A stretch of 64,000 nucleotides of DNA from Burkholderiales bacterium. Lineage in GTDB: Bacteria; Pseudomonadota; Gammaproteobacteria; Burkholderiales; Burkholderiaceae_C. Position 1 is the stretch's first letter. The number at the start of each line of letters is the position of its first letter. The notes beneath the pieces were generated by a model. That model did not search any database. It worked only from the letters and a program-made list of their open reading frames with translations, and had not been told where the DNA came from. Below are positions 9,169 through 17,396 of this stretch, in pieces. Where the stretch lies: assembly GCA_947474755.1 (NCBI GenBank), contig CANJJE010000004.1:62001-126000 (forward strand), read 5' to 3'. Both the position numbers and the translations under genes were made by a program.

Positions 9169-9696
9169 ATGACCCGCAAAGAACACGCCTCCGAAACCCC
9201 GGCAACCCAGCTGCTCAAGCGCAGGGCGGTGGTCTACACAGAGCACCTGTATGACTACGTGGAAGATGGTGGTACGGCCGAGTCATCGCGTCAGCTCGAT
9301 GTCGACGAGCACCATGTGGTGAAGACGCTGGTCATGGAGGATGAGCGCGCACAGCCGCTGGTGGTGCTGATGCACGGCGACCTGCAGGTCAGCACCAAGA
9401 ACCTGGCGCGTCAGATCGGCGTGAAGAAGGTGCAGAACTGCAAGCCCGAGGTGGCGCAGCGACACAGCGGCTATCTGGTCGGTGGCACCTCGCCGTTCGG
9501 GACGAAGAAGACGATGCCGATTTATGTCGAGGCCACGGTACTCGAACTGCCGCGCGTCTACATCAACGGTGGCCAGCGCGGCTACCTGGTCGGTATCGAC
9601 CCGAAGGTGCTGGTCACCTTGCTCGGTGCGCGGCCGGTGCAGTGCGCGACCGGGGGGGGGGTGGTGGCGCAAGGGCCGCTGAAATCGCAGCGCTGA
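9169..9696 (+). CDS. ybaK: YbaK/EbsC-family Cys-tRNA(Pro) deacylase
   Basis: A 175-residue cytoplasmic editing protein. YbaK hydrolyses Cys-tRNA(Pro) made by mistake by ProRS, acting in trans. Visible family features are the HHVVKTLVM segment, the lysine-rich NLARQIGVKKV stretch, and the SGYLVGGTSPFGTKK loop that surrounds the substrate pocket, then PRVYINGGQRGYLVGIDP. The conserved domain ends near residue 158; the last ~17 residues follow a run of ten G (9652-9661) that encodes the Gly-Gly-Gly, so slippage or a read error there would alter only the tail. It is co-directional with GNAT and plsY. Confidence 0.92.
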   Translation: MTRKEHASETPATQLLKRRAVVYTEHLYDYVEDGGTAESSRQLDVDEHHVVKTLVMEDERAQPLVVLMHGDLQVSTKNLARQIGVKKVQNCKPEVAQRHSGYLVGGTSPFGTKKTMPIYVEATVLELPRVYINGGQRGYLVGIDPKVLVTLLGARPVQCATGGGVVAQGPLKSQR

Positions 9697-9765
9697 AGCG
9701 GGCTGGGAGAGACCAGGGCGCAAAATCGGATCCACGCCGACTGACAATTCCGCATCACAAACCGC

Positions 9766-10422
9766 ATGGAGTCCTTCATTCCCCTCATCGCCGCGCTGGC
9801 GGCCTACCTGATCGGCTCCCTGTCCTTCGCTGTGCTCGTCAGCCGCGCGATGGGGTTGGGCGACCCGCGCAGCTACGGCTCGGGCAACCCGGGCGCGACC
9901 AATGTGCTGCGCACGGGCAACAAGGGTGCCGCTATGTTGACGCTGGTGCTCGACGCCTTGAAGGGCTTCATGCCGGTGTGGGCTGTGGCCGCGTTCGGCG
10001 GCCCCTGGGGCCTCGGCGAGGGCACGGCAGCCGTCGTTGGCGTGGCAGCGTTCCTCGGGCACCTGTGGCCAGTGTTCTTCAGCTTCAAGGGCGGCAAGGG
10101 CGTGGCCACGGCTGCGGGCGTGTTGATCGGCCTGAACCCATGGCTGGGTATCGGCACGCTGGTGACGTGGCTCATGATCGCGTACTTCTTCCGCTACTCG
10201 TCGCTGGCGGCCGTCGTTTCGGCGGTGTTCGCGCCGTTTTATCAATTGCTGATCTGGGGCCCCGGGCCGACGGCGATCGCCGCGAGCGTGATGGGTCTGC
10301 TGCTGATCTGGCGGCACGCGGCCAACATCCAGAAGCTGCTCAGCGGCACGGAGAGCAAGCTGGGGCAGAAGCCGAGTTCGGTGACCGCCGCCCCACCGCC
10401 TCGCCAAGGCACGAAGCGCTGA
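9766..10422 (+). CDS. plsY: Glycerol-3-phosphate acyltransferase PlsY
   Basis: A 218-residue inner-membrane enzyme that transfers the acyl group from acyl-phosphate to glycerol 3-phosphate, the first step of phospholipid synthesis. The three PlsY motifs are intact: [15 protein letters not shown]-type sequence near residue 35-48 ([14 protein letters not shown]), the [13 protein letters not shown] phosphate loop near residue 104-116, and the C-terminal [14 protein letters not shown]. Five or so hydrophobic segments give the usual topology. The C-terminal tail after position ~195 is longer and basic. It is followed by ridA after 29 bp on the same strand. Confidence 0.96.
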   Translation: MESFIPLIAALAAYLIGSLSFAVLVSRAMGLGDPRSYGSGNPGATNVLRTGNKGAAMLTLVLDALKGFMPVWAVAAFGGPWGLGEGTAAVVGVAAFLGHLWPVFFSFKGGKGVATAAGVLIGLNPWLGIGTLVTWLMIAYFFRYSSLAAVVSAVFAPFYQLLIWGPGPTAIAASVMGLLLIWRHAANIQKLLSGTESKLGQKPSSVTAAPPPRQGTKR

Positions 10423-10451
10423 CGCAATCCTTCGACGAGGAATCCAAAGCC

Positions 10452-10817
10452 ATGTCTCAAAGTCTGAAACGTTTTCATGTCGGAGATCGATTCTCCGAGA
10501 TGGCCATCTTCCAGAACGTGGTCTACCTCGCGGGCCAGGTGCCCAGCGACCCCACGCACGACATCGCCGGCCAGACGCGACAGGTGCTGGCGATGGTCGA
10601 TCGCCTGCTGGCCGAGGCTCGCACCGACAACGCGCACATCCTGATGGCCCACATCTACCTTGCCGATCTGGCCGACTTCGACGCGATGAACGCTGTCTGG
10701 GACGACTGGGTGCCGCCGGGCGACGCTCCGCCGCGCGCCACCGTGCAGGCGCGGCTGGCGAAGCCTGAATGGAAGATCGAGATCGTCATCACCGCGGCCA
10801 TCTCGGCGGGTGCCTGA
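10452..10817 (+). CDS. RidA family protein (YjgF/YER057c/UK114)
   Basis: A 121-residue small protein. RidA enzymes deaminate reactive enamine/imine intermediates from PLP enzymes such as threonine dehydratase. The fold markers are present: VVYLAGQVPSD, ILMAHIYLADLADFDAMNAVWDDWV and the C-terminal PPRATVQARLAKPEWKIEIVITAA, which carries the Arg that binds the carboxylate in active RidA (PPRATVQ). The start is the ATG at 10452, where MSQSLKRFHVGDRFSEMAIF leads into the domain. The next gene begins 7 bp past the stop, or overlaps it if a GTG is used. It belongs to a subgroup distinct from the archetypal YjgF; deaminase activity is likely but not certain. Confidence 0.88.
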   Translation: MSQSLKRFHVGDRFSEMAIFQNVVYLAGQVPSDPTHDIAGQTRQVLAMVDRLLAEARTDNAHILMAHIYLADLADFDAMNAVWDDWVPPGDAPPRATVQARLAKPEWKIEIVITAAISAGA

Positions 10818-10824
10818 GGCCGGG

Positions 10825-11220
10825 ATGTCGAACGACCCGAACCCCACCCCCGCACTGGCAACGCCCTGGCGCAGCCGCTCCTGGATACGCCCTCTCCTGA
10901 TCGCCTTGGCGGCCTGGGTGGTGTTGCAGAGCTGGCAGTCGTACAGCGATCGGAAATCCGGCGTGGCGCTGGCTGCGCTCGCCAAGCCTGGCGACATCGT
11001 GATGATCTCGTCCGAGACCTGCGCCTACTGCAAGACCGCGAGCCGCTTCATGACCCAGCACCAGATTCCCTTCAGCGAATGCTTCATCGAAACCGATGCT
11101 GCCTGCGCCGAAAGCTATCGCGCGCAACAGGCGTCAGGCACGCCGACGCTGCTGGTGCGTGGGCAGCGACTGGTCGGTTTCGACCCCGCGCGCATTGCGA
11201 AGGCGCTGGGTGGCGCCTGA
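10825..11220 (+). CDS. Membrane-anchored glutaredoxin-like protein
   Basis: A 131-residue protein with one hydrophobic anchor (LLIALAAWVVLQSW) near residue 25-40 and a thioredoxin-fold domain behind it. The redox motif is CAYC (SSETCAYCKTASRFM), followed by a cis-Pro segment SGTPTLLVRGQRLVGFDPARI. A second Cys pair (CFIETDAAC) lies between. The layout implies an N-in, probably periplasm-facing thiol oxidoreductase, though direction of the domain is inferred. The ATG at 10825 is chosen; a GTG at 10810 would overlap ridA by 8 bp and add five residues. The partner protein is unknown. Confidence 0.8.
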   Translation: MSNDPNPTPALATPWRSRSWIRPLLIALAAWVVLQSWQSYSDRKSGVALAALAKPGDIVMISSETCAYCKTASRFMTQHQIPFSECFIETDAACAESYRAQQASGTPTLLVRGQRLVGFDPARIAKALGGA

Positions 11221-11252
11221 GGCATGGCCTCATCTCCTGACGCGGCGCTGAG

Positions 11253-11891
11253 TCAATCGGGATCGGTCTGCAAGCCCAGCAGTGCCGGATCGCCTCGGCC
11301 CAGACGCAGCAGCACCGGGGTGTCTCCGGTCAGATCGACCACCGTGGTGGGCTGTGCCGCGCAGGCCCCCGCATCAACCACCGCCTGCACCCGCTTGTCG
11401 TAGCGCTCACGGATATCGTCCGGATCGTTCAGGGCTTCGGTCTCATCGGGCGGGATCAGCGTGGTCGCGACCAGTGCCTCGCCGTACACCGCGAGCAGAT
11501 CCTGCAGCATCTTGTGATCCGGCACGCGCAGGCCGATGGTGCGTCGAGATGGGTGCGAGATGCGGCGCGGTACCTCTTTCGACGCCTCGAGGATGAAAGT
11601 GAACGGCCCCGGCGTGCCCAGCTTCAGCAGTCGGTATTGCCGGTTGTCGACGCGCGCGTAGCTGGCCAGTTCGCTCAGGTCTCGGCACAGCAGCGTCAGG
11701 TGGTGCTTGTCGTCGACACCGCGGATGCGCCGCAGGTTCTCGACCGCCGCCTTGTCGTCGAGCCGGCACACAAGCGCATAGCTCGAATCCGTCGGTACCG
11801 CCGCCACGCCGCCGTCGTGCAGGATCTGCGCGGCCTGCTTCAGCAGACGCGACTGCGGGTTGTCGGGGTGGAACTCGAAGTGTTTGGACAT
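11253..11891 (-). CDS. YciO-type Sua5/YrdC protein (threonylcarbamoyl-AMP synthase family)
   Basis: A 212-residue cytoplasmic protein of the YrdC/Sua5 family. The core is intact: the GGVAAVPTDSSYALVC nucleotide-binding N-terminus, KHHLTLLCRDLSELASYA, GPFTFILEA, and RRTIGLRVPDH. YrdC/TsaC makes L-threonylcarbamoyl-AMP for tRNA t6A37; the YciO branch, which this resembles (neighbour TrpH, SYALVC, R.IR..D.KHHLTLL), has a less certain role and weak activity. Lies 96 bp downstream of the PHP-domain gene on the same strand, the same pairing as yciO with trpH/yciV in E. coli. Confidence 0.88.
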   Translation of the reverse strand: MSKHFEFHPDNPQSRLLKQAAQILHDGGVAAVPTDSSYALVCRLDDKAAVENLRRIRGVDDKHHLTLLCRDLSELASYARVDNRQYRLLKLGTPGPFTFILEASKEVPRRISHPSRRTIGLRVPDHKMLQDLLAVYGEALVATTLIPPDETEALNDPDDIRERYDKRVQAVVDAGACAAQPTTVVDLTGDTPVLLRLGRGDPALLGLQTDPD

Positions 11892-11987
11892 CGCCGGATT
11901 GTCGGCGCGCTCTCATCGCAGTCGCCACCACGCCGCTGATCCGCTCCGGGGCCCGACTGATGTGAGTCCGACGGCGACGGCTGGCTG

Positions 11988-12860
11988 TCAGGCCGCCCGC
12001 TGCACCCGATCCATCAGTGCTTCCCACACCGGCTTGAGCCGCGCCGGCAGCACCGGCAGGGTGCCCAGGTCGGTGCGGCTCTCCTCGGGGCTGTGGAAGT
12101 CGCTGCCGCGCGAGGCAAGCAGGTCGAACTCGATGGCCATGTCGGCGTACTTGGCGAAGTCGGCGCTGGTGTGGCTACCGGTGACCACTTCGACACCGCG
12201 ACCGCCATGGGCCTTGAATTCCGTGAACAGCGCGTATTCCTCGTTGACGGTGAATTTGTAGCGGCCCGGGTGTGCGATGACCGCGATGCCACCGGACTGC
12301 GTGATCCAGTTCACTGCGTCGCCCAATCGCGCCCAGCGGTGCTCCACGTAGCCCGGCTTGCCTTCAACCAGGTATTTGCGAAACACCTCGTGGGTGCTGG
12401 CGCAATAACCGGTCTCGACCAGGTAACGGGCGAAGTGGGTACGGGCGATCAGTTCGGGGTTGCCCGCGTAGTTCAGCGCACCCTCGAACGCGTCGGGGAT
12501 GCCGACCTTGGCCAGCCCGTCGGCCATTTCCTGCGCACGCAGGATGCGGCCGTCGCGGGTGTCTGCCAGGCCTTGAATCAGTGCGGGGCTTTCGGGGTCG
12601 ATGCCGAGTCCGATGATGTGCACCGTCACGCCGGCGAAAGTCACCGAAATCTCGGCGCCGCTCAGATAGGGCAGCCCCAGCGCATGGGCGGCCTCGCGTG
12701 CACGCCGCTGCCCGCTGACCTCGTCATGGTCAGTGAGCGCCCACAATTCGACTCCGTTCGCTTTCGCCCTGGCAGCCAGGACTTCAGGTTCCAGCGTGCC
12801 GTCTGACACGCAGGAGTGGCAGTGCAGGTCGGCGTTGGTCCAGGCGGTGGGATTCACCAA
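11988..12860 (-). CDS. rnm: PHP-domain 3',5'-nucleotide bisphosphate phosphatase / RNase AM
   Basis: A 290-residue PHP-superfamily phosphoesterase of the TrpH/YciV type. The metal ligands appear in order: DLHCHSCVSDGTL (motif I, residues 10-22), LTDHDEVSG (motif II, about 43), LSGAEIS (motif III, about 65), the H-I-I-G-L segment, then VIAHPGRYKF and GSDFHSPEE near the C-terminus. E. coli family members hydrolyse 3',5'-bisphosphonucleotides (pAp) and act as a 5'-3' exonuclease that matures rRNA and tRNA 5' ends (RNase AM). The start codon ATG gives MVNPTAWTNADLHCH. It is paired with yciO, as in enterics. Confidence 0.9.
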   Translation of the reverse strand: MVNPTAWTNADLHCHSCVSDGTLEPEVLAARAKANGVELWALTDHDEVSGQRRAREAAHALGLPYLSGAEISVTFAGVTVHIIGLGIDPESPALIQGLADTRDGRILRAQEMADGLAKVGIPDAFEGALNYAGNPELIARTHFARYLVETGYCASTHEVFRKYLVEGKPGYVEHRWARLGDAVNWITQSGGIAVIAHPGRYKFTVNEEYALFTEFKAHGGRGVEVVTGSHTSADFAKYADMAIEFDLLASRGSDFHSPEESRTDLGTLPVLPARLKPVWEALMDRVQRAA

Positions 12861-12957
12861 ACGATTGTAGGCAAGGGGTCAGGGCGACAGCCCGGGCGCC
12901 CGACGCGCCGCAGGGGCATCGGCGCACTGGTTCACGAACCGCCGCGCCTGGCGGCGC

Positions 12958-14223
12958 TCAGCGCTCGATGCGGATCAGCTTGCCGCTGTCGGTCAGCAGG
13001 TACAGCCAGCCGTCAGGCCCCTGCCGAACGCAGCGTATGCGCTCGCCAAGGCTGGCGAACAGCTGCTCGCGCGACACCTCCGTCGCGCCGCTGAGCACCA
13101 CCCGCCACAAGGCTTGGCCGGCCAGTGCGCCGAGGAAGGCGTTGCCCTGCCATTCCGGGAAGCCCGCACCGGTGTAGAAAACCAGGCCGGCGGGCGCGAT
13201 CGAGGTAGGGACCCAGTATGAAACCGGTTCGATGTAGGTCGGCGCGTGCGTGCCGCCACCGATCCGGCAAGCGGTGCCGACCGGGGCGCCGTAACTGCAG
13301 CCATAGCTCTTGACCGGCCAGCCGTAGTTGCCGCCTGGCGTCACGCGGTTCAACTCGTCACCGCCCTGCGGGCCGTGCTCGACCAGCCACAGCTCGCCGG
13401 TGGTGGGATGCAGCGCGGCGCCTTGCGGATTGCGATGACCCAGGCTCCACAGTTCGGGCCGCGCGGTCCCGCCGAGGTCGGGGTTGCCGGTGGGCACGCT
13501 GCCATCGCGCTCGATGCGAATCACCTTGCCGAGGTGCGTGGTCAGGTCTTGCGCCGGACGCTCTTCTGCGCGCTCGTCCAGGGTCACGTACAAGGTCTTG
13601 TCGCTGCGAAACACCAGCCGCGAGCCGAAGTGACCCTCGCCCGACACCTTGGGGAGCTGCCGAAAGATCACCTGCACGTCCACCAGCGCCGTGCCTGACA
13701 AGCGCCCACGCGCCACTGCCGTCCCGCTGCCACCGCTGCCGGACTCGGCGTAGGTCCAGTACACCCACGGATCGATCTCGAAATCGGGGTCGATCGCCAC
13801 ATCGAGCAGACCGCCCTCTCCGGCCGAGTCCACCGCCGGCACGCCGCTCAGGGGCGCCGATTTCGTGGTGCCGTCGGCGCTGACGATGACCATGGTGCCT
13901 CTCCTTTGCGTCACCACGATCCGGCCATCGGGCAGGAAGGCGAAGCCCCACGGGGACGACAGCGCACTCGTCAGCACCACGGCGCGTGGGGCGCCTGCCG
14001 GAGGAGGCGCCGGCGGGGCGCTGTCCGAGCCGCCCCCCAGGCCTCCATACGCAGACACGACTGCCAGGGCACCAGTGCTGCAAGCAGCCAGAGCGGCCAG
14101 CTTCCACGCAGCGTTGATCAGTTGGCGACGATGGTTGTTGGCGGGCGCGGGGACTGGGGGATCGGGTATCGCAGCGCGCGATTCAGGTTCCTGCCATGGG
14201 GTGTGCTGGTGACGTCGGTTCAT
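12958..14223 (-). CDS. PQQ-type aldose sugar dehydrogenase (YliI-like)
   Basis: A 421-residue exported or membrane-tethered protein of the glucose/sorbosone dehydrogenase beta-propeller family. After a cytoplasmic tail of ~30 residues a hydrophobic segment (AAWKLAALAACSTGALAVVSAYGG) is followed by a Gly/Pro linker. The propeller begins about residue 80 and contains WGFAFLPDGRIVVTQR, GEGGLLDVAIDPDF, YVTLDERAE, SLGHRNPQGAALHP, VEHGPQGGDELNRVTPGGNYGWPV and RIRCVRQGPDGWLYLLTDS. These are typical of soluble-type PQQ aldose dehydrogenases that oxidise sugars in the periplasm. The 4-nt overlap with recJ (14220-14223) suggests coupled translation, although the functions are unrelated. Whether the organism makes PQQ is not visible here. 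Confidence 0.88.
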   Translation of the reverse strand: MNRRHQHTPWQEPESRAAIPDPPVPAPANNHRRQLINAAWKLAALAACSTGALAVVSAYGGLGGGSDSAPPAPPPAGAPRAVVLTSALSSPWGFAFLPDGRIVVTQRRGTMVIVSADGTTKSAPLSGVPAVDSAGEGGLLDVAIDPDFEIDPWVYWTYAESGSGGSGTAVARGRLSGTALVDVQVIFRQLPKVSGEGHFGSRLVFRSDKTLYVTLDERAEERPAQDLTTHLGKVIRIERDGSVPTGNPDLGGTARPELWSLGHRNPQGAALHPTTGELWLVEHGPQGGDELNRVTPGGNYGWPVKSYGCSYGAPVGTACRIGGGTHAPTYIEPVSYWVPTSIAPAGLVFYTGAGFPEWQGNAFLGALAGQALWRVVLSGATEVSREQLFASLGERIRCVRQGPDGWLYLLTDSGKLIRIER

Positions 14224-15989
14224 GCACCTACTGCCTGCGCGGACTCGACGATCATCTGCAGCCGCTGGCGGCCGTTGTACTCATCGACGCTCAGCCGGTA
14301 GGCGAGTGTCACGTGTGGCGGCAGCGGATCGACTCGGCCGAACCAGATCGCGTCGCGCAGTGTGCCCCCGTGCTTGATGCTCAGCTTCAGGTGCTTCTCG
14401 CCAACCAGCCGCTGGTTGACCACTTCGACCTCATCGCTGAACAGCGGCGGCTCGAAGGACGGCCCCCACACCTGGGCGTTCAGCGACTGCACGGTGTCGA
14501 TGGTGAAGTGCTCGATGCCCAAGGGTCCGTCGCTGAGCAAACGCCGCTCCAGCGTCGAGGCATCCAGCCCTTCGCGTGCAACCTGCTGGAACGCCGTCTG
14601 GAAGGTGGCGAAATCAGCCTCATCGAGCGTGCAGCCGGCGGCCATCGCGTGGCCCCCGAATTTCTTCAGCACGCCCGGGTGACGCTTGCTGACGAGGTCC
14701 AGCGCATCGCGCAGGTGGAACCCCTCGATGGAGCGCCCCGAGCCCTTCAACAGCCCGTCCTGCCCGCGTGCAAAAACGAAAGTCGGGCGGTGTACCTGGT
14801 CTTTCAGGCGTGACGCGACGATGCCGACCACACCTTCGTGGAAATCGCGCCCGTAGATCGCGAAGGCGGGCGGTGTGGTCTGCGCATCATTGAACTGCTG
14901 CAGCAGCGCGTTCAACAGCGTTTCGGCCTGCTCACGCATTCCCGCTTCGACATTGCGTCTCTCGCGGTTGATGGCATCGAGCTGCTGCGCCAGCTGCGCA
15001 GCGCGCGCCGGGTCGTCGGTCAGCAGGCACTCGATACCGAGCGTCATGTCCGACAGGCGCCCGGCCGCGTTGATGCGGGGGCCGAGCGCGAAGCCGAAGT
15101 CGAAACCCGCGGCACGTGATGCATCACGCCCGGCCGCCGCGAACAGCGCGGCGACTCCCGGCTGCATGCGGCCGGCACGGATGCGCTTCAGGCCTTGCGC
15201 GACCAGACGACGGTTGTTGGCGTCGAGCCGCACCACATCGGCAACGGTGCCGAGCGCCACCAGGTCGAGCAGGGCGTCGAGCTTCGGCTGTGCTGGCGCG
15301 TCATGGTTTCCATGCAAAGTGTCGGCATAGACACCACGCGCGCGCAGCTCCATGCGCAAGGCCAGCAGCACGTAGAAGATCACGCCAACACCTGCCAGGT
15401 TCTTGCTCGCGAAGCGGCAGCCCGGCTGGTTCGGGTTGACGATCACATGGGCGTCGGGCAGCACGATCTCGCCATCGATCTGGGCCGGCAGGTGATGGTC
15501 GGTCACGATGACCGTGAGGCCGTGCGCTCGCGCGTGGGCCACACCCGCGAGGCTGGCGACGCCGTTGTCCACGGTCAGCAGAACCTGCGCGCCCTGCGCC
15601 AGCGCGAGGTCGACGATGGTGGGCGTGAGTCCGTAGCCGTGCACCGCGCGGTCGGGAACCACATAGCCGAGCTGTTCGGGCGAAGCACCGAGCAGTGCCA
15701 GGCCGCGCAGCGCGACTGCGCAGGCGGTGGCGCCATCGCAGTCATAGTCGGCGACGACACACACCCTTAGCTGGTCGCGCAGGGCATCGGCCAGCAGCGT
15801 GGCGGCCTTGGCGGCGCCGAGCAGTTCGGACGGCGGCAGCAGTCGTACCAGAGCGTCGTCGAGTTCGTCGATCCCGCGCACACCGCGCGACGCGAACAGC
15901 TGCGCCAGCAGCGGTGTCACGCCCGCCTGTTCGAGCGCCCATGCGCTGCGCGGCGCCTGGGGTCTTAATGTCAAGGTCGGTGTACTCAT
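14220..15989 (-). CDS. recJ: Single-strand DNA 5'-3' exonuclease RecJ
   Basis: A 589-residue cytoplasmic exonuclease used in RecF-pathway recombination and mismatch repair. The DHH-family motifs are present: DYDCDGATA (motif I), PDRAVHGYGL, LTVDNGVAS, VTDHHLP (the DHH motif), then GPRINAAGRL and later the DHHA1 domain ending KKFGGHAMAAG. The C-terminal OB-fold follows (LKLSIKHGGTLRDAIWFG). The ATG at 15989 is chosen because MSTPTLTLRPQ precedes the RecJ N-terminal domain and overlaps the stop of the RpfE-like gene (TGATG); a longer reading frame upstream lies inside that gene. Together they form a coupled pair. Confidence 0.95.
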   Translation of the reverse strand: MSTPTLTLRPQAPRSAWALEQAGVTPLLAQLFASRGVRGIDELDDALVRLLPPSELLGAAKAATLLADALRDQLRVCVVADYDCDGATACAVALRGLALLGASPEQLGYVVPDRAVHGYGLTPTIVDLALAQGAQVLLTVDNGVASLAGVAHARAHGLTVIVTDHHLPAQIDGEIVLPDAHVIVNPNQPGCRFASKNLAGVGVIFYVLLALRMELRARGVYADTLHGNHDAPAQPKLDALLDLVALGTVADVVRLDANNRRLVAQGLKRIRAGRMQPGVAALFAAAGRDASRAAGFDFGFALGPRINAAGRLSDMTLGIECLLTDDPARAAQLAQQLDAINRERRNVEAGMREQAETLLNALLQQFNDAQTTPPAFAIYGRDFHEGVVGIVASRLKDQVHRPTFVFARGQDGLLKGSGRSIEGFHLRDALDLVSKRHPGVLKKFGGHAMAAGCTLDEADFATFQTAFQQVAREGLDASTLERRLLSDGPLGIEHFTIDTVQSLNAQVWGPSFEPPLFSDEVEVVNQRLVGEKHLKLSIKHGGTLRDAIWFGRVDPLPPHVTLAYRLSVDEYNGRQRLQMIVESAQAVGA

Positions 15990-16939
15990 CACAAGGCGCT
16001 CAGCACCACGTGCGGTTCGACCCTCTTGAATCGATCGCCCAGACGCTGCCACAGCGAACGCGGTGCCGCATCGTGGCGCTGCCAACCGCGTTCGCCGCAC
16101 AGCGTGATCGAGAGCGGCTCGCCCCGATCGACGCGCAACACGAGCGGCTGCAGGACCTCGGCATCGAGCGAACTCCACGCATCGGCCCAGCCGGCCCAGT
16201 CTTCAGCGAGCAATGGCGCGCGCAAGCGGTCATCCACCGTGACGACGGCCGTGGCTGGCTGCGCCCGACCACAGCCGCTCAGCCAGAACGAATTGACCGG
16301 CAATGCGCCGCGCGCCTCGCGGGCTTCGTTGACCGGGTGCTGGTGCAGCAGCATCTGCACCTCGTTCTGCAATCGCCGCACCCAGCGCGTGTGCGCCAGC
16401 TGGTCCGCCGAGGCCTGCGGGTCGCCACGCAGCCACAGATCGACGTTGCGACCGATCACCCGATCGATCGACGCGCACGGCAGGTGGGCCAGGTGCTCAT
16501 GCGTCAGGTACCAGCGCAGCGGCGCGCCCCAGGTCAGCGTGCCCTGATCGTCGTCGAACAGGGGCTTCACTGCATCGAACAGCGCGCGCGACTCATCGGC
16601 CGACAAGTCCAGCGCGGCCGGATCGGCCAGCGTGATGTGTTCGCGCCCGACATGCCAGTGCACTGGCGTCAGCAGGCCGCAGGGGCGACTACCCATATCG
16701 ATGCCATCAGCCGCAGCCTGCAGCGCCGCCCAAGGCCAGCGACCGTCTCCGCCCTGCCAGCCGTGGGCATGGGCGAGCGCACGTTCGTGCGGTGGCGACA
16801 GCGTGTACTCGTCGTCGATGTCCGGCGCGCCCGCTTTCAATACCGTCATCAGGCGCCCCAGATTCGGCAGGCTCAGGTCGCGCAGGGTGTGGGCGCTGGC
16901 TTCCGACAAGGCACTGGCGTGGGGGATGAGGAGGTGCAT
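15989..16939 (-). CDS. RpfE-like / COG4255-type conserved protein (phosphoglycerate mutase-related annotation)
   Basis: A 316-residue cytoplasmic protein starting MHLLIPHASAL. I recognise it as the conserved gene immediately upstream of recJ in many Burkholderiales and Xanthomonadales, sometimes called RpfE or phosphoglycerate-mutase-like. Visible conserved-looking stretches are GLLTPVHWHVGREHITLADP, WYLTHEHLAHLPCASIDRVIGRNVDLWL, LQNEVQMLLHQHPVNEARE, and PVNSFWLSGCGR. No catalytic motif of known phosphoglycerate mutases is obvious to me. The start at 16939 is chosen because the more upstream frame runs into the adjacent repeat element. The stop overlaps the recJ start. Biochemical role is unknown. 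Confidence 0.72.
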   Translation of the reverse strand: MHLLIPHASALSEASAHTLRDLSLPNLGRLMTVLKAGAPDIDDEYTLSPPHERALAHAHGWQGGDGRWPWAALQAAADGIDMGSRPCGLLTPVHWHVGREHITLADPAALDLSADESRALFDAVKPLFDDDQGTLTWGAPLRWYLTHEHLAHLPCASIDRVIGRNVDLWLRGDPQASADQLAHTRWVRRLQNEVQMLLHQHPVNEAREARGALPVNSFWLSGCGRAQPATAVVTVDDRLRAPLLAEDWAGWADAWSSLDAEVLQPLVLRVDRGEPLSITLCGERGWQRHDAAPRSLWQRLGDRFKRVEPHVVLSAL

Positions 16940-17017
16940 GGGCTTGCATTGTCCCGTGACCGGCAGGTGGGGTTTGCCTTTGCGGTGGACCGCGCCGGGT
17001 TTCGCCCCGGCGGGCGA

Positions 17018-17333
17018 GTCACTTTTTCTGCGGGGCCAGAAAAAGTAACCCAAAAGAGGCCCTTGAACACCAGCCCATTTGGTGACCACGCTTCGGCGAG
17101 AGGCGAACGGCAGAAGCTCTGGCACAAGAACTCCTACCGATGACCCGAAGGGTCGAGGCGTAGCGATAGCGAATGTTTGAACCTGAGCGAGGAAACCGAG
17201 GACGGAGTTCGGTGTGTGTTCTCGTGCCAGAGCCGTTGAAGTAGGCCGCTGGCCGAAGCGAGTCGGCCAAATGGGCTGGTGTTCAGGCCCTTTGCTTTGG
17301 TGACTTTCATTTGGGCCCGCAAATGAAAGTTAC
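17018..17333. repeat. ~316 bp composite palindromic repeat with terminal hairpins
   Basis: Fills most of the 457 bp between the efflux operon end and the RpfE-like gene. Each end is a hairpin of the same design: 17018-17049 (GTCACTTTTTCTG / CAGAAAAAGTAAC) and 17300-17333 (GTGACTTTCATTT / AAATGAAAGTTAC). Inside, the left arm (GAACACCAGCCCATTTGG at about 17063) recurs inverted at about 17266-17286, and CTCTGGCACAAGAAC at about 17117 recurs inverted as GTTCTCGTGCCAGAG at about 17218. So nearly the whole unit is one imperfect inverted repeat. Similar AAAGTNAC-ended intergenic repeats occur in Burkholderiales genomes. It may also end efflux-operon transcripts. Frames across it look like non-genes. 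Confidence 0.7.
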
Positions 17334-17396
17334 TCGGCAGCCGGGCCGAGACCCGGCGCGCTGCAACGCAAGTGCAAAAGCCCTTCGCAGAGGAAC

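Noticed and set aside
11218-11232. TGAGGC..GCCTCA hairpin after the glutaredoxin-like gene
   Set aside because: Short stem without a T tract; too weak to call a terminator.
17019-17322. Small frames across the palindromic repeat, e.g. a Thr/Arg/Ser-rich ~80-residue product
   Set aside because: They follow the repeat arms and do not look like proteins; typical false calls in such elements.
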